DNA from: JBLNBN01 sp050260015
Lineage (GTDB): Bacteria > Bacteroidota > Ignavibacteria > Kapaibacteriales > UBA2268
Direction: 5' to 3'
DNA: 64,000 bases
NCBI GenBank assembly: GCA_050260015.1
Contig: JBLNBN010000008.1
Span: forward strand, 1-64,000
Shown here piece by piece: positions 54,805 through 63,616 of the stretch; positions within the stretch are counted from its first letter, which is position 1; each line of letters begins with the position of its first letter. The position numbers and the translations under genes are program-made. Under the pieces are notes generated by a model. It was not told the DNA's origin and ran no database searches. It saw only the letters and a program-made list of their open reading frames with translations.

Positions 54805-55593
54805 CTACGCCGTTTTAACATTAAGGTACTCTTTATTGTTCACCATGATCTCGTTAGCCAATTCAAGATAATTCTGGCTGCCGCTGCAGACGGCGTCGTA
54901 AAGGAGGGCGGGCTTGCCGAAGCTTGGCGCCTCGGAGAGCCTGACGTTACGGGTAATTTGAGTGTTGAAAACTTTCCCTGCGAAATGGCGCTTGACCTCC
55001 TCGACCACCTGGTTCGACAGGCGCAGGCGCGAATCGTACATCGTCAGGAGCACGCCCTCGATGTCGAGCTTGGGGTTTAAGTGGTAACGGACGATAGAGA
55101 TCGTGTTTAAAAGCTGCCCGAGCCCCTCGAGCGCGTAGTATTCGCACTGCACGGGGATGAGAACGGAATCGGCCGCCGAAAGCGCGTTGAGCGTCAGCAG
55201 CCCGAGCGACGGCGGGCAATCTATAATAATGAAAGAATACTCGTCGCGAACGGAGGCGATCATATTTCGCAGCACGAGCTCGCGATCCTCGAAGCCTACC
55301 ATTTCGATTTCCGCGCCCACCAGGTTGATATGGGACGGCAGCAGGAAGAGGTTGGGCATCTCGGTGGGGACGATAGCGTTGCGCGCTTCGGTCTCGCCGA
55401 CGAGCGCTTCGTAAATCGTCAAATCCAATTTCTTCGAATCGACGCCGACTCCCGCGGAAGCGTTCGACTGCGGGTCGATGTCGATTAACAACGTTTTTTG
55501 CTCGCTGGCCGCGATCGAAGCCGCAAGGTTGACCGAAGTGGTCGTCTTGCCGACGCCGCCTTTTTGATTTGCTATCGTTATTACTTTCCCCAT
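54805..55593 (-). CDS. parA: Chromosome partitioning ATPase ParA/Soj
   Basis: A 262-residue ParA-family ATPase. IANQKGGVGKTTTSVNLAAS is the deviant Walker A, DIDPQSNASAGVGVD the following Mg-binding region, and IIIDCPPSLGLLTLNALSAA the Walker B. It has no N-terminal helix-turn-helix, so it is the chromosomal Soj type. It forms an operon with parB; the NUDIX gene lies 14 bp upstream on the same strand. Confidence 0.96.
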   Translation of the reverse strand: MGKVITIANQKGGVGKTTTSVNLAASIAASEQKTLLIDIDPQSNASAGVGVDSKKLDLTIYEALVGETEARNAIVPTEMPNLFLLPSHINLVGAEIEMVGFEDRELVLRNMIASVRDEYSFIIIDCPPSLGLLTLNALSAADSVLIPVQCEYYALEGLGQLLNTISIVRYHLNPKLDIEGVLLTMYDSRLRLSNQVVEEVKRHFAGKVFNTQITRNVRLSEAPSFGKPALLYDAVCSGSQNYLELANEIMVNNKEYLNVKTA

Positions 55594-55607
55594 CCGGGTC
55601 CTGCTTA

Positions 55608-56153
55608 TTATAATTTAAATTTATTGAAGAAGAAGAAAAACGCCGTTAGGATAACCCCGTGATTTATCTCCCCCTTTTCTATCATCGACTTAATTTGCCC
55701 GGGAGTAAACTCGTGGATATCGATTATTTCATGCTCGTCGAGCGTTTGCCCCGCGAGCGGCTTGCAATCGAACCATGCGAAGGAAGTGCATTTATTGTTT
55801 AAGAATGCGGGGTTGGGCAGGCAATAGCCCGTATAGACGGGCGCTTCGGCCGAGCCGTAGCCCGTTTCCTCGGCGCATTCGCGGGCGGCCGCAATCGAAG
55901 GCTCTTCGCCGCGATTAGCGAGCCCGCCGGGCAGTTCCAAAACGATCGAATCCGTGCCATGGCGGTACTGCTCGACCATTACGATATTTCCTGCGCTCGT
56001 CACTGGCACGATATTCACCCAATCGGCGGAATCAAGCGCTACAAATTTACCCTGGGCGCCGGTCGCGGGGTTCTCCCGGACCTTCTCGTACGCGTCGAAT
56101 ATTTTTAAGTCAGCAATTTTTTCGCTTGAAAGCGTCCGCCACTTTCCAACCAT
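55608..56153 (-). CDS. NUDIX hydrolase, ADP-ribose pyrophosphatase-like
   Basis: A 181-residue NUDIX protein. The box reads ELPGGLANRGEEPSIAAAREC with AEETGY (split here for length), preceded by VEQYRHGTDSIVLELPGG. The upstream Arg and the overall size fit ADP-ribose pyrophosphatases (NudF-like). It would cleave ADP-ribose or similar sugar nucleotides. It begins a run of minus-strand genes leading into parA. ATG start at 56153 with no strong ribosome site. Confidence 0.85.
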   Translation of the reverse strand: MVGKWRTLSSEKIADLKIFDAYEKVRENPATGAQGKFVALDSADWVNIVPVTSAGNIVMVEQYRHGTDSIVLELPGGLANRGEEPSIAAARECAEETGYGSAEAPVYTGYCLPNPAFLNNKCTSFAWFDCKPLAGQTLDEHEIIDIHEFTPGQIKSMIEKGEINHGVILTAFFFFFNKFKL

Positions 56154-56205
56154 CTTTTTCGCTCTTATGAGTTTTTCCCAATATCAAATTTAGCTATTTT
56201 TTTTC

Positions 56206-56254
56206 AATTAATATTATAATTCTATTAGGCTTCTTCTAAGTATTAATATTAATT
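56206..56254. repeat. AT-only inverted repeat
   Basis: AATTAATATTA at 56206-56216 pairs perfectly with TAATATTAATT at 56244-56254 across 27 nt. It lies in the divergent promoter region between the NUDIX gene and the 72-residue membrane protein. It may be an operator or cruciform, or a consequence of low complexity. Confidence 0.35.
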
Positions 56255-56376
56255 AAAGAAATGGAGAGAGGTTTTGAACGAGGAATTAAAATAGTTTATT
56301 TTTATATTTCTCAAAGGTTTATTAACTTTGCAAAGTCAGTGGGGAAATATTTAACAATAAAAAAGGCTTTATATTT

Positions 56377-56595
56377 ATGTGGTTGGTTCATCTCATCGTA
56401 GCATACCTCTCCTTTGCGGCGTCGGTCTATATCGTACGTAACTTATATCCTGAAAGCGCTCCGATTTTCGTAATGGACGGAATGTTTCCAAAATATAAAG
56501 ATAAAAAGACCTCATTCCGCGTTCATGGGTTGATGCTTATTCTTGTACTGGTTTACATCGACTTTTTCTACCTGGTAAATCACTTTTCGAAATAA
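56377..56595 (+). CDS. Small two-helix membrane protein
   Basis: A 72-residue protein with two hydrophobic segments, LVHLIVAYLSFAASVYIV and MLILVLVYIDFFYLVNHF, joined by a polar loop of about 30 residues. The family is not recognised. The ATG has no clear ribosome site but the gene is followed by a strong terminator at 56624-56650, which supports it as a real transcription unit. Function is unknown. Confidence 0.6.
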   Translation: MWLVHLIVAYLSFAASVYIVRNLYPESAPIFVMDGMFPKYKDKKTSFRVHGLMLILVLVYIDFFYLVNHFSK

Positions 56596-56623
56596 ACTCC
56601 TTACTATTAGTGATTCAATAGAT

Positions 56624-56650
56624 AAAACCCCGGGGCGCCCGGGGTTTTTT
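56624..56650 (+). terminator. Terminator after small membrane protein
   Basis: AAAACCCCGGG (56624-56634) pairs with CCCGGGGTTTT (56638-56648) across three bases, ending in TTTTTT. Read the other way it also ends in a T-run, so it may serve the convergent minus-strand operon too. Confidence 0.88.
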
Positions 56651-56658
56651 ATATATGA

Positions 56659-56781
56659 CTATTTCTTCTTGCATTTCCCGGAGCACTTGCCGGAACAGAA
56701 CTCCCCGCCGCAGCGCAGCTTTTCGAACTTCTTATCCTTCTTCTTCTTGTCTTTTTTATCTTCTTTATCCTTTTTGCTCAT
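56659..56781 (-). CDS. 40-residue Lys-rich, Cys-rich protein
   Basis: A 40-residue protein: a nearly pure Lys/Asp/Glu N-terminal half (MSKKDKEDKKDKKKKDKKFE) followed by LRCGGEFCSGKCSGKCKKK with four regularly spaced Cys. It starts 1 bp after the stop of the fatty-acid-hydroxylase gene, with AAGGA six bases before its ATG, inside that gene's last codons. The reading frame is free of stops and the end coincides with the shared terminator. The Cys spacing (Cx4Cx3Cx3C) suggests metal or iron-sulphur binding, or a disulphide knot. No family is recognised. Confidence 0.62.
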   Translation of the reverse strand: MSKKDKEDKKDKKKKDKKFEKLRCGGEFCSGKCSGKCKKK

Positions 56782-56782
56782 T

Positions 56783-57430
56783 TCAATCCTTGTCGGCTTC
56801 CTCCCTCGCTTGTCTCATTTTTTTCTCCCCGGAGAACGTGCCGAAGGCGAAGTCCCAAAGCGCGGAGCTGACCCCGAAACCTTGCTGGGGATCGGAGTAG
56901 TGGTGCTTCATGTGATGCTTCTTTAGCTCGAGCATAGCTCCGCTCTTAAACGAGAAGTGGTGGAGCGCATAGTGAAGCGTGTCGTACGCGACGTAGCCGG
57001 TAAGAAATCCCGCCAGGAACGGGGGCGTGTAAAATCCCAATAGCGAGTCGAACAAAACGTAAAACAAAGCGGCGAGCGGCAAGCTGACCGCCGGGGGCAT
57101 CACCAGGCGCTTTGAATCCTGCGGGTAGTCGTGGTGGACCCCGTGGAAAGTCCAGTGCGCCCTTCGCGCCCAATCGCGCTTAGGTTCATAGTGAAATACG
57201 AAGCGGTGCAAAACATATTCCGTAAAAGTCCAGAAGAAAAGCCCGGCGCCGAAGAGGCCGATGGGATTCCAGAATCCAACCCGCGCAAAGGAATAGTAGA
57301 GCAGGTAGATTACAAAGGGAGCGTAGAGCGCGATAGGCGTCAGCCAGTGAACTTTAGAGAAGAACTCCAGGAAATCGCTCTTAAAAATGCGAGCGGATTC
57401 GTCTTTATTAGAAACAAAATGCTTTGCCAT
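56783..57430 (-). CDS. Fatty acid hydroxylase / sterol desaturase family
   Basis: A 215-residue di-iron membrane hydroxylase. Clustered His motifs supply the metal site: VLHRFVFHY, FHGVHHDYP, HYALHHFSF and KKHHMKHHY. About four membrane segments surround them. The closest type is fatty-acid 2-hydroxylase, which acts on sphingolipid or related acyl chains. The frame opens further upstream, but the ATG at 57430 has AAGGAAG five bases before it and is preferred. It is coupled to the 40-residue gene downstream. Confidence 0.88.
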   Translation of the reverse strand: MAKHFVSNKDESARIFKSDFLEFFSKVHWLTPIALYAPFVIYLLYYSFARVGFWNPIGLFGAGLFFWTFTEYVLHRFVFHYEPKRDWARRAHWTFHGVHHDYPQDSKRLVMPPAVSLPLAALFYVLFDSLLGFYTPPFLAGFLTGYVAYDTLHYALHHFSFKSGAMLELKKHHMKHHYSDPQQGFGVSSALWDFAFGTFSGEKKMRQAREEADKD

Positions 57431-57511
57431 AACTTCCTTTTTTATGATTTTTGCATAAAAACGAAGCCGGCAAAGCATTATTTTTGTTTAAGCTAAATAT
57501 TAAATTCAATA

Positions 57512-58777
57512 TTAATATTTTAAGGCTTTTTGTCCTATGTCCCGGCGCATATACGCGCCCTCGAACCGTATGCTATCGGCGGCGGAATACGCTTGTCCTA
57601 CGGCTTCTTCGAGCGTGGCGCCGAGCCCCGTCGCGCAGAGAACGCGCCCGCCCGAAGTAACAAGCTTTCCGTCCTTTTCGGCCGTGCCGGCATGGAATAC
57701 TTTAGCGAATTTACCCGCTTCGTCCAGGCCCAGGATTTCATAACCCTTCCCGAAGGAGTCCGGGTAGCCGCCGCTAGCCAAAACGACGCCGCAAGCGTAG
57801 CCCTCGGCGACGCTAACTACGGACGATTTATCGAGAGCGCCGCGCGCCGCGCTATAGAGCAATTTCGCAAAATCGCCTTTGAAAAGCGACGTCACGGGCT
57901 GGGTTTCCGGATCGCCGAACCGGCAATTGAATTCGACTACCTTTGCGCATCCATTATGTATCATTAGACCTATATAGAGGCAACCGCGGTAGGTCGCGCC
58001 CTCTTCGGCCATGCCGCGGAGCGTCGGTTCGATAATTTCACGTTCGACCTGCCTTAGAACTTCGGGCGTAACTATTCCAACCGGGGCGACCGCGCCCATG
58101 CCGCCGGTGTTTTTGCCGGTATCGCCCTCGCCTGCGCGTTTATGGTCCTGCGCCGGGGCGAGCGTAACGTAGTCTTTCCCGTCGGTTATGGCGAAAATTG
58201 AGGCTTCGTCGCCGGGCATAAATTCTTCGATTACGACGCGGGCGCCAGCCTGGCCGAATAGCCCGCCGAACATTTCGCTTAACGCCTTTTCCGCTTCGCC
58301 GAGCGTTTCCGCTATTATCACCCCTTTGCCGGCGGCAAGCCCGTCCGCCTTAAGAACGTAGGGCGGGGGGAATTCCCGCATAAATTTTGTCGCACCTTCC
58401 GCTTCGTCGGCGGAAAAGCTTGCGAAGCGGGCAGTTGGGATGCCGCGTCGGAACATGAAATTCTTCGCGAAATCCTTGCTCGTTTCAAGCCTTGCGGCCG
58501 CTTTAGAAGGGCCGAAGCAGGGGACGCCGTGGTTTGCCAATACGTCCGAAAGCCCGTCGGCGAGCGGTTGCTCGGGGCCTACGACTACGAGGTCGATCTT
58601 TTCCCCGCGGCAAAATTCGACGACGGCGGGGAAATCCGATGGATTTACATCCGCCTTCCCCGCTATGGTAAGTATCCCGGGATTGCCGGGCGCGGCTAAT
58701 ATTTCGGCGCCGCTTAACGAAAGAGCGGAGGCGAGAGCGTGCTCCCTTCCTCCGCTGCCTATCAAAAGTATCTTCAT
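57512..58777 (-). CDS. purD: Phosphoribosylamine-glycine ligase (GAR synthetase)
   Basis: A 421-residue ATP-grasp enzyme of purine synthesis. ILLIGSGGREHALASALSLS at the N-terminus, FGPSKAAARLETSKDFAKNF, PPYVLKADGLAAGKGVIIAE and EFNCRFGDPETQPV are all diagnostic. Length is normal for PurD (about 425). It stands as a single gene between the hydroxylase and the DksA-like gene, 81 bp from the former. Confidence 0.96.
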   Translation of the reverse strand: MKILLIGSGGREHALASALSLSGAEILAAPGNPGILTIAGKADVNPSDFPAVVEFCRGEKIDLVVVGPEQPLADGLSDVLANHGVPCFGPSKAAARLETSKDFAKNFMFRRGIPTARFASFSADEAEGATKFMREFPPPYVLKADGLAAGKGVIIAETLGEAEKALSEMFGGLFGQAGARVVIEEFMPGDEASIFAITDGKDYVTLAPAQDHKRAGEGDTGKNTGGMGAVAPVGIVTPEVLRQVEREIIEPTLRGMAEEGATYRGCLYIGLMIHNGCAKVVEFNCRFGDPETQPVTSLFKGDFAKLLYSAARGALDKSSVVSVAEGYACGVVLASGGYPDSFGKGYEILGLDEAGKFAKVFHAGTAEKDGKLVTSGGRVLCATGLGATLEEAVGQAYSAADSIRFEGAYMRRDIGQKALKY

Positions 58778-58823
58778 TTGTATTCAGTATATTTTCGTTT
58801 CAAATAAAACCTTCGTGAAAGCA

Positions 58824-60155
58824 TTATCCTACTTTTATGGGTTCGATCCTATCGATGCCGTCTTCCGGGCAGCGCGAATGGATCTTGTACGAAGCCGAAA
58901 GCGTAGTAATTGGCACCGCCATCAGCCTTTCCTTAGCTATAAGTATATTGCATACGCGGCAGACGCCGTAAGTTTTATCCTTAATGCGTTTTAGAGCGTC
59001 GTCGAGCTTTTTGATATACTCGTTGATTCGCTGTATCTGCGCGTAAGTTTTTTCTTTCTCTATCGCCTCGGAGCCCTGCTCGGCCATGTGCATGGAGTAG
59101 ATCATGCTCTCCTCGGCCATTTCCGCGCTCGTCAGGTCGTCGAGCCTGTCCTTTAGCATGCGCAACTCGTCGAGCGCGTCGAACCGCTGCTGCGTGATAA
59201 CCTCGGCAAATTCGGCCAATTCCTCGTCCGAGTAACGGACCTGTTCCTGTTGGGCGGGAACGTCAACGCTAACTTCGACCGCTTGGCCCTGCGGAGGATT
59301 GTCTTTAATCTCGCCGGGAGCGGGCTGCTCTTCGACGGGAGTCTCCTCGGGATAAGTAGCTAATTGCCCTTCGGCAGTATCGACGGAGCCGATCTCTTCG
59401 GGAGCAGGGGCGGGCGTCTCAACGTTGGATGGGGAAGATATATTAGGTTCGCCCTGGGCCGAAGTCTCTTTACTTGCCTGTGGAACAGCGTCTTCCGGCT
59501 TGTGAGCCTTTGATCTTTTCGTGTCTGGCTTCGCCGCGTCCGCCTTGGGCTTTTCTTCTTCAGCTTTAACTGAAAAATCCTTCGGGCTTTCGTCGATCTT
59601 TACTTCGGCGGCTTTAGGCGCAGCTTTCCTGGCCGGTGCTTTTTTTGTTTCGGCTTTAACTTCGGCTATAGGTTCCGGTTGCGGCTTAACTTCTTCGGTC
59701 TTTGTCGCAGCCTTTTTAGCCGGCGCTTTTTTTGTTTCGGCTTTAACTTCAGCTATAGGTTCCGGTTGCGGCTTAACTTCTTCGGTCTTAGTCGCAGCCC
59801 TTTTAGCCGGCGCTTTTTTTGTTTCGGCTTTAACTTCTGCTATAGGTTCCGGTTGCGGCTTAACTTCTTCGGTCTTAGTCGCAGCCTTTTTAGCCGGCGC
59901 CTTTTTCGGATCGGTTTTAGCTTCGGTAGCGGAAGCAGGTTGCGGCTTAACTTCAGGCTTAGTCGCGGCCTTTTTGGCCGGGGCTTTCTTAGCCTCCGCC
60001 GGCGCGTCGGCGCCTTTTTTCGCTGTGCCTGCGGGGGCGCTAACCGTCAATTCCGCTTTTGTGGAACTCTTTTTTGCCGCTTTCATATCTTCTTTTTTCT
60101 CAATTGTATTATCGATTTTATCGTTTTCGGCTTTGTTCTTCATGCACCTTGCCAT
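58824..60155 (-). CDS. DksA/TraR-type zinc-finger protein with repeat tail
   Basis: A 443-residue protein. The last 125 residues have a DksA/TraR coiled coil (ELRMLKDRLDDLTSAEMAEE) and zinc finger (GVCRVCNILIAKERLMAVPI, with KIHSRCPED completing it). The first 300 residues are disordered and rich in Lys, Ala, Pro and Glu. They include three near-identical 29-residue repeats built on KKAPAKKAATKTEEVKPQPE, flanked by degenerate copies. This tail resembles histone H1-like basic proteins and could bind DNA or RNA. By family knowledge DksA-type domains act on RNA polymerase. GGAG precedes the ATG. The canonical fourth Cys is replaced by His in an HxxC pair. Confidence 0.78.
   Translation of the reverse strand: MARCMKNKAENDKIDNTIEKKEDMKAAKKSSTKAELTVSAPAGTAKKGADAPAEAKKAPAKKAATKPEVKPQPASATEAKTDPKKAPAKKAATKTEEVKPQPEPIAEVKAETKKAPAKRAATKTEEVKPQPEPIAEVKAETKKAPAKKAATKTEEVKPQPEPIAEVKAETKKAPARKAAPKAAEVKIDESPKDFSVKAEEEKPKADAAKPDTKRSKAHKPEDAVPQASKETSAQGEPNISSPSNVETPAPAPEEIGSVDTAEGQLATYPEETPVEEQPAPGEIKDNPPQGQAVEVSVDVPAQQEQVRYSDEELAEFAEVITQQRFDALDELRMLKDRLDDLTSAEMAEESMIYSMHMAEQGSEAIEKEKTYAQIQRINEYIKKLDDALKRIKDKTYGVCRVCNILIAKERLMAVPITTLSASYKIHSRCPEDGIDRIEPIKVG
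59632..59892. repeat. Three tandem 87-bp coding repeats
   Basis: Units 59632-59718, 59719-59805 and 59806-59892 are nearly identical at the DNA level and encode the 29-residue repeat of the DksA-like protein. The exact 87-bp period keeps the frame. Such near-identical units can expand or contract by recombination. Confidence 0.9.
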
Positions 60156-60264
60156 AAAAGACTCCGATTATCCTTTGTTCTAAAATAATTCCGCAAATAT
60201 AACCAAATTTATAAATATTAAAAGTCTATCAACGAAAAAAAAGATTTTTGTTGTATAACTTTAT

Positions 60265-63200
60265 CTAAAGTTTGGTTACTTTAATGAAAACCTCTTCGTC
60301 GTCGAGCTCGACGCGATCCATAGTATCCTTCTGAGCCGCCATAGCGATTGATTCAGCAAGAGTCTCGGAGGCGATGTAACTCCGGGTCTTTTCAATTGCA
60401 TGGCTTACTTTAACGCTTGCTATGTAATCAATATTAATTCTATCGGTCACTTCGAAGCCGGAATCTTTTCGCATATTCTGGACGCGATTAATAAATTCCC
60501 GCGCCAGGCCTTCGCAAATCAATTCTTCGTCGAGCGTAGTGTCGAGGGCCACCGTAACGTCGCCCTCGGAGGCGACGAGCCACCCCTCGATGTCGTCGCT
60601 GGCGATATCGACGTCCTCGCGCGTAATTTCATAATTCTCGCCGGAAATACTTAAGCTAAGCGAACCGTCGCGTTCGAGCGAGCTAATTTCAGTCGAATTT
60701 AATCCTTTGATGGTCGTAGCGACTACCTGCGTGGATTTGCCGAATTTCTTGCCGATTACTTTGAAATTCGGGATAGCTTTTTTCCGGATTATATCTGAAT
60801 CTTCGCTTATAAATTCAATTTCTTTTATGTTAAGCTCTTCCTGGATAATGCCCGCCACGCTTTGAACGTCCCTGCGGCGAGCCGGCGTAAGCGCCGGCAC
60901 TAATATTCGGCGCAGCGGCTGGCGTACGCGGATCTTGCTCCTTTCGCGGAGCGAGCGAGCCAGCGAAACTATCTGCTGGGCGAGCTGCATCCTGCGCTCG
61001 AGATCTAAATCGATCAAAGCGGGGTCGGATTCCGGCAAGATCGTTAAGTGAACCGATTCCGGCGCGCCGGCGGAGCGCAGCCTTTGGTATAGTTCCTCGG
61101 AGAGGAACGGGGCCAGGCTCGCCATCATCTCGACGATTCTTAATAGAATTGTTCTCAGCGTCTGGTAAGCTGCGATCTTTTCGTTGTCCTTTTCGCCCTT
61201 CCAGAAGCGGCGGCGGTTGCGGCGGATGTACCAGTTCGAGAGCTCGTTAATAGTAAAGCTCTGCACGAGGCGATGAGCCTTTGTTAGCTCGTAAGCGTCC
61301 ATTAAGCTCTTGTATTCCTCGACGACGGTGTTAATTCTCGAGAGGGCCCAGCGGTCTATCTCGGGACGTTCCGAGTAGGGGATCTCCGCCTCTGTACCGT
61401 CGAACTTATCGATATTGGCGTAGAGCGCGAAGAACGCGTACGTGTTAGTCAGCGAGCGGAAGAAGTCCGAGATAACGGTCTTTTCAAGGTCCTTCTTGCT
61501 GAAGAGCGTGGCCTTCCACGGCGGATTGTTGACGAAGAGATACCAACGCACGGCGTCGGCGCCGTATTGATCCATAGCTTCGAACGGATCGATTACGTTG
61601 CCCTTGCTCTTCGACATTTTGATGCCTTTGTCGTCGAGAATTAATTCATTTACTACAATATTCTTGAACGCGGGCTTCCCGAAGAGGGCCGACGCAATGT
61701 TATGCAGGGTATAGAACCAGCCGCGGGTCTGATCGATGCCCTCGGCTATAAAGTCGCCCGGGAATTGCTGCTCGAAGAGTTCCTTGTTCTCGAAGGGATA
61801 ATGGAACTGCGCGAACGGCATAGAGCCGGAATCGAACCAAACGTCGATGACCTCGCGAGTGCGGCGGTACGTCTTGCCGTCGCGAACGAACACGACGTTA
61901 TCCACGAACGGTCGATGGAGATCGACTTCGACGCCGCATTCCGATACGGGCTTGCGGGTTCCGTCCTCGAATTCGTAAAGGCCCCGCTTCAATTCATCTA
62001 TGGAGCCGATAGCGAAAATGTCTTCGGCGTTGGCTTCGTTCACCCAGATGGGCAGGGGAGTTCCCCAATATCTATCGCGGGAGAGCGACCAATCCTTAAC
62101 GTCCTCGAGCCAATTGCCAAAGCGGCCTTCGCCAATTTCCGGCGGCTGCCAGTTTATAGTTTTATTTAGCGACACCATCGTCTCTTTGTATGCGGGCGAC
62201 TTGATGAACCAGCTTTCGCGCGCATAGTAGATGATCGGGTTGCCGGTGCGCCAGCAGTGCGGGTAGCTATGCACGTAGTCGTTGCTCGTGCGGTAGATCT
62301 TGTCCGCTATCTTCAGGTCGATTATTATGTCTTTATCGGCGCCCTCTTCCTGCCGGTCCTCGTATTGGAGCGTCTTAACTGCTCGCCCGGCGTACTTGCC
62401 GGCGTCCGGGGTAAAATGGCCGTCCGGCGTTACGGGTTGAACGAACGGGATGTCGAACTTGAGCGACATCTGGTAGTCGTCCTCGCCGAATGCGGGAGCA
62501 AGGTGAACTATGCCCGAACCGTCCTCGGTCGATACGAAATCGCCGGGCAGCACCGTAAGCGCTTGCTTGTATTTATCTTTCTTTAAGTCTACGATCGGTA
62601 TAATCTGCTCGTAGGAAGTCCCGAGGAAGTCCTCGCCCTTGAACTCGTCCATAATCTCGTATTCGCCTTCGAGCGCGGAGAGGCGCGACTTAGCGAGCAC
62701 TAGCAGGTCAGTCATGGTCTCTTCCTTCTGCTTGCGAACGTTGCGAACCAGGACGTAATCGATTTCGCGTCCGGCTGCAAGCGCCACGTTGGAGACGAGC
62801 GTCCACGGGGTCGTCGTCCAGACGAGCAGCTGCGCGCCCAAAAGGCTTTTGCGCGGCGAATCGGTAACCTTCAGCTTTATGTAGCAATTCGGATCCTTAA
62901 CGTCGCGATAGCCGAGCGAGAGTTCGTGCGAACTGAGCGGGGTAGCTATCGTGGGCGACTGGGGAACGACCTTAAAGCCTTTGTATATCAGGCCTTTGTC
63001 GAAAAAGCTCTTCAAAGCCCACCAGACGGACTCCACGTAATCGTTCGTGCAGGTGATGTAGGCTTTGTCCATATCGACCCAATAGCCCATACGGCGGGTA
63101 AGCGTGCGCCAGCCCTCGTCCATTTCAATATTCTTATATACGAATTCGCGGCATTTGGCGTTGAACTTATCGATGCCGTAAACTTCTATCTCGGATTTAT

Positions 63201-63510
63201 CCTTCAAACCTAATTGTTTTTCAACGGCGATCTCCACGGGAAGGCCGTGCGTATCCCAGCCTGCCTGGCGGCGGACGTAGTAGCCGCGCAAAGTTTTATA
63301 GCGGCAGACGGCGTCCTTAATAGTGCGCGCCATCATGTGGTGGATGCCGGGCTTGCCGTTCACGGTCGGGGGGCCTTCGAAAAAGCTATAGGAAGGACCG
63401 CCCTCGCGGCTGGCCATCGTCTTATTGAATATATCGTTACTCTCCCAGAAGTCAAGTACGGAGCGTTCTATCTCCGGGTAGGAGAGCTTTTCGGGCAATT
63501 GCTTAAACAT
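60265..63510 (-). CDS. ileS: Isoleucyl-tRNA synthetase, long (type 2) form
   Basis: A 1081-residue class Ia synthetase that charges tRNA-Ile. The N-terminal catalytic signature is GKPGIHHMMARTIKD, where the usual HxGH appears as GxHH (residues 55-58). KMSKSKGNVIDPFEAM is the second signature. The editing domain (SYEQIIPIVDLKKDKYKQAL region, VLPGDFVSTEDGSGIVHLAP), WDTHGLPVEIAVEKQLG and a long C-terminal part are all present. Length and motif order match the eukaryote-like IleRS2 class rather than the shorter bacterial IleRS1. It is a single gene. Confidence 0.95.
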   Translation of the reverse strand: MFKQLPEKLSYPEIERSVLDFWESNDIFNKTMASREGGPSYSFFEGPPTVNGKPGIHHMMARTIKDAVCRYKTLRGYYVRRQAGWDTHGLPVEIAVEKQLGLKDKSEIEVYGIDKFNAKCREFVYKNIEMDEGWRTLTRRMGYWVDMDKAYITCTNDYVESVWWALKSFFDKGLIYKGFKVVPQSPTIATPLSSHELSLGYRDVKDPNCYIKLKVTDSPRKSLLGAQLLVWTTTPWTLVSNVALAAGREIDYVLVRNVRKQKEETMTDLLVLAKSRLSALEGEYEIMDEFKGEDFLGTSYEQIIPIVDLKKDKYKQALTVLPGDFVSTEDGSGIVHLAPAFGEDDYQMSLKFDIPFVQPVTPDGHFTPDAGKYAGRAVKTLQYEDRQEEGADKDIIIDLKIADKIYRTSNDYVHSYPHCWRTGNPIIYYARESWFIKSPAYKETMVSLNKTINWQPPEIGEGRFGNWLEDVKDWSLSRDRYWGTPLPIWVNEANAEDIFAIGSIDELKRGLYEFEDGTRKPVSECGVEVDLHRPFVDNVVFVRDGKTYRRTREVIDVWFDSGSMPFAQFHYPFENKELFEQQFPGDFIAEGIDQTRGWFYTLHNIASALFGKPAFKNIVVNELILDDKGIKMSKSKGNVIDPFEAMDQYGADAVRWYLFVNNPPWKATLFSKKDLEKTVISDFFRSLTNTYAFFALYANIDKFDGTEAEIPYSERPEIDRWALSRINTVVEEYKSLMDAYELTKAHRLVQSFTINELSNWYIRRNRRRFWKGEKDNEKIAAYQTLRTILLRIVEMMASLAPFLSEELYQRLRSAGAPESVHLTILPESDPALIDLDLERRMQLAQQIVSLARSLRERSKIRVRQPLRRILVPALTPARRRDVQSVAGIIQEELNIKEIEFISEDSDIIRKKAIPNFKVIGKKFGKSTQVVATTIKGLNSTEISSLERDGSLSLSISGENYEITREDVDIASDDIEGWLVASEGDVTVALDTTLDEELICEGLAREFINRVQNMRKDSGFEVTDRINIDYIASVKVSHAIEKTRSYIASETLAESIAMAAQKDTMDRVELDDEEVFIKVTKL

Positions 63511-63616
63511 AATTTATAACTACCGATTAATCTTTAATCAAAATCAATACAAGCTACAAATTTACCATTTTTTTTTGATTTTTAAAAGCTTAACATACAA
63601 TGAGCTTACCCTGGAA

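Noticed and set aside
53830..55593. parS site or replication origin near parAB
   Set aside because: No TGTTTCACGTGAAACA-like palindrome, DnaA-box cluster, dnaA or gidA was seen in the window.
59632..59892. CRISPR-like tandem repeats
   Set aside because: The 87-bp units are contiguous, in frame and have no unique spacers; they code for a protein repeat.
59521..60183. Long plus-strand frame of Ala/Phe/Val repeats
   Set aside because: It is the antisense of the Lys/Ala-rich repeats in the DksA-like gene.
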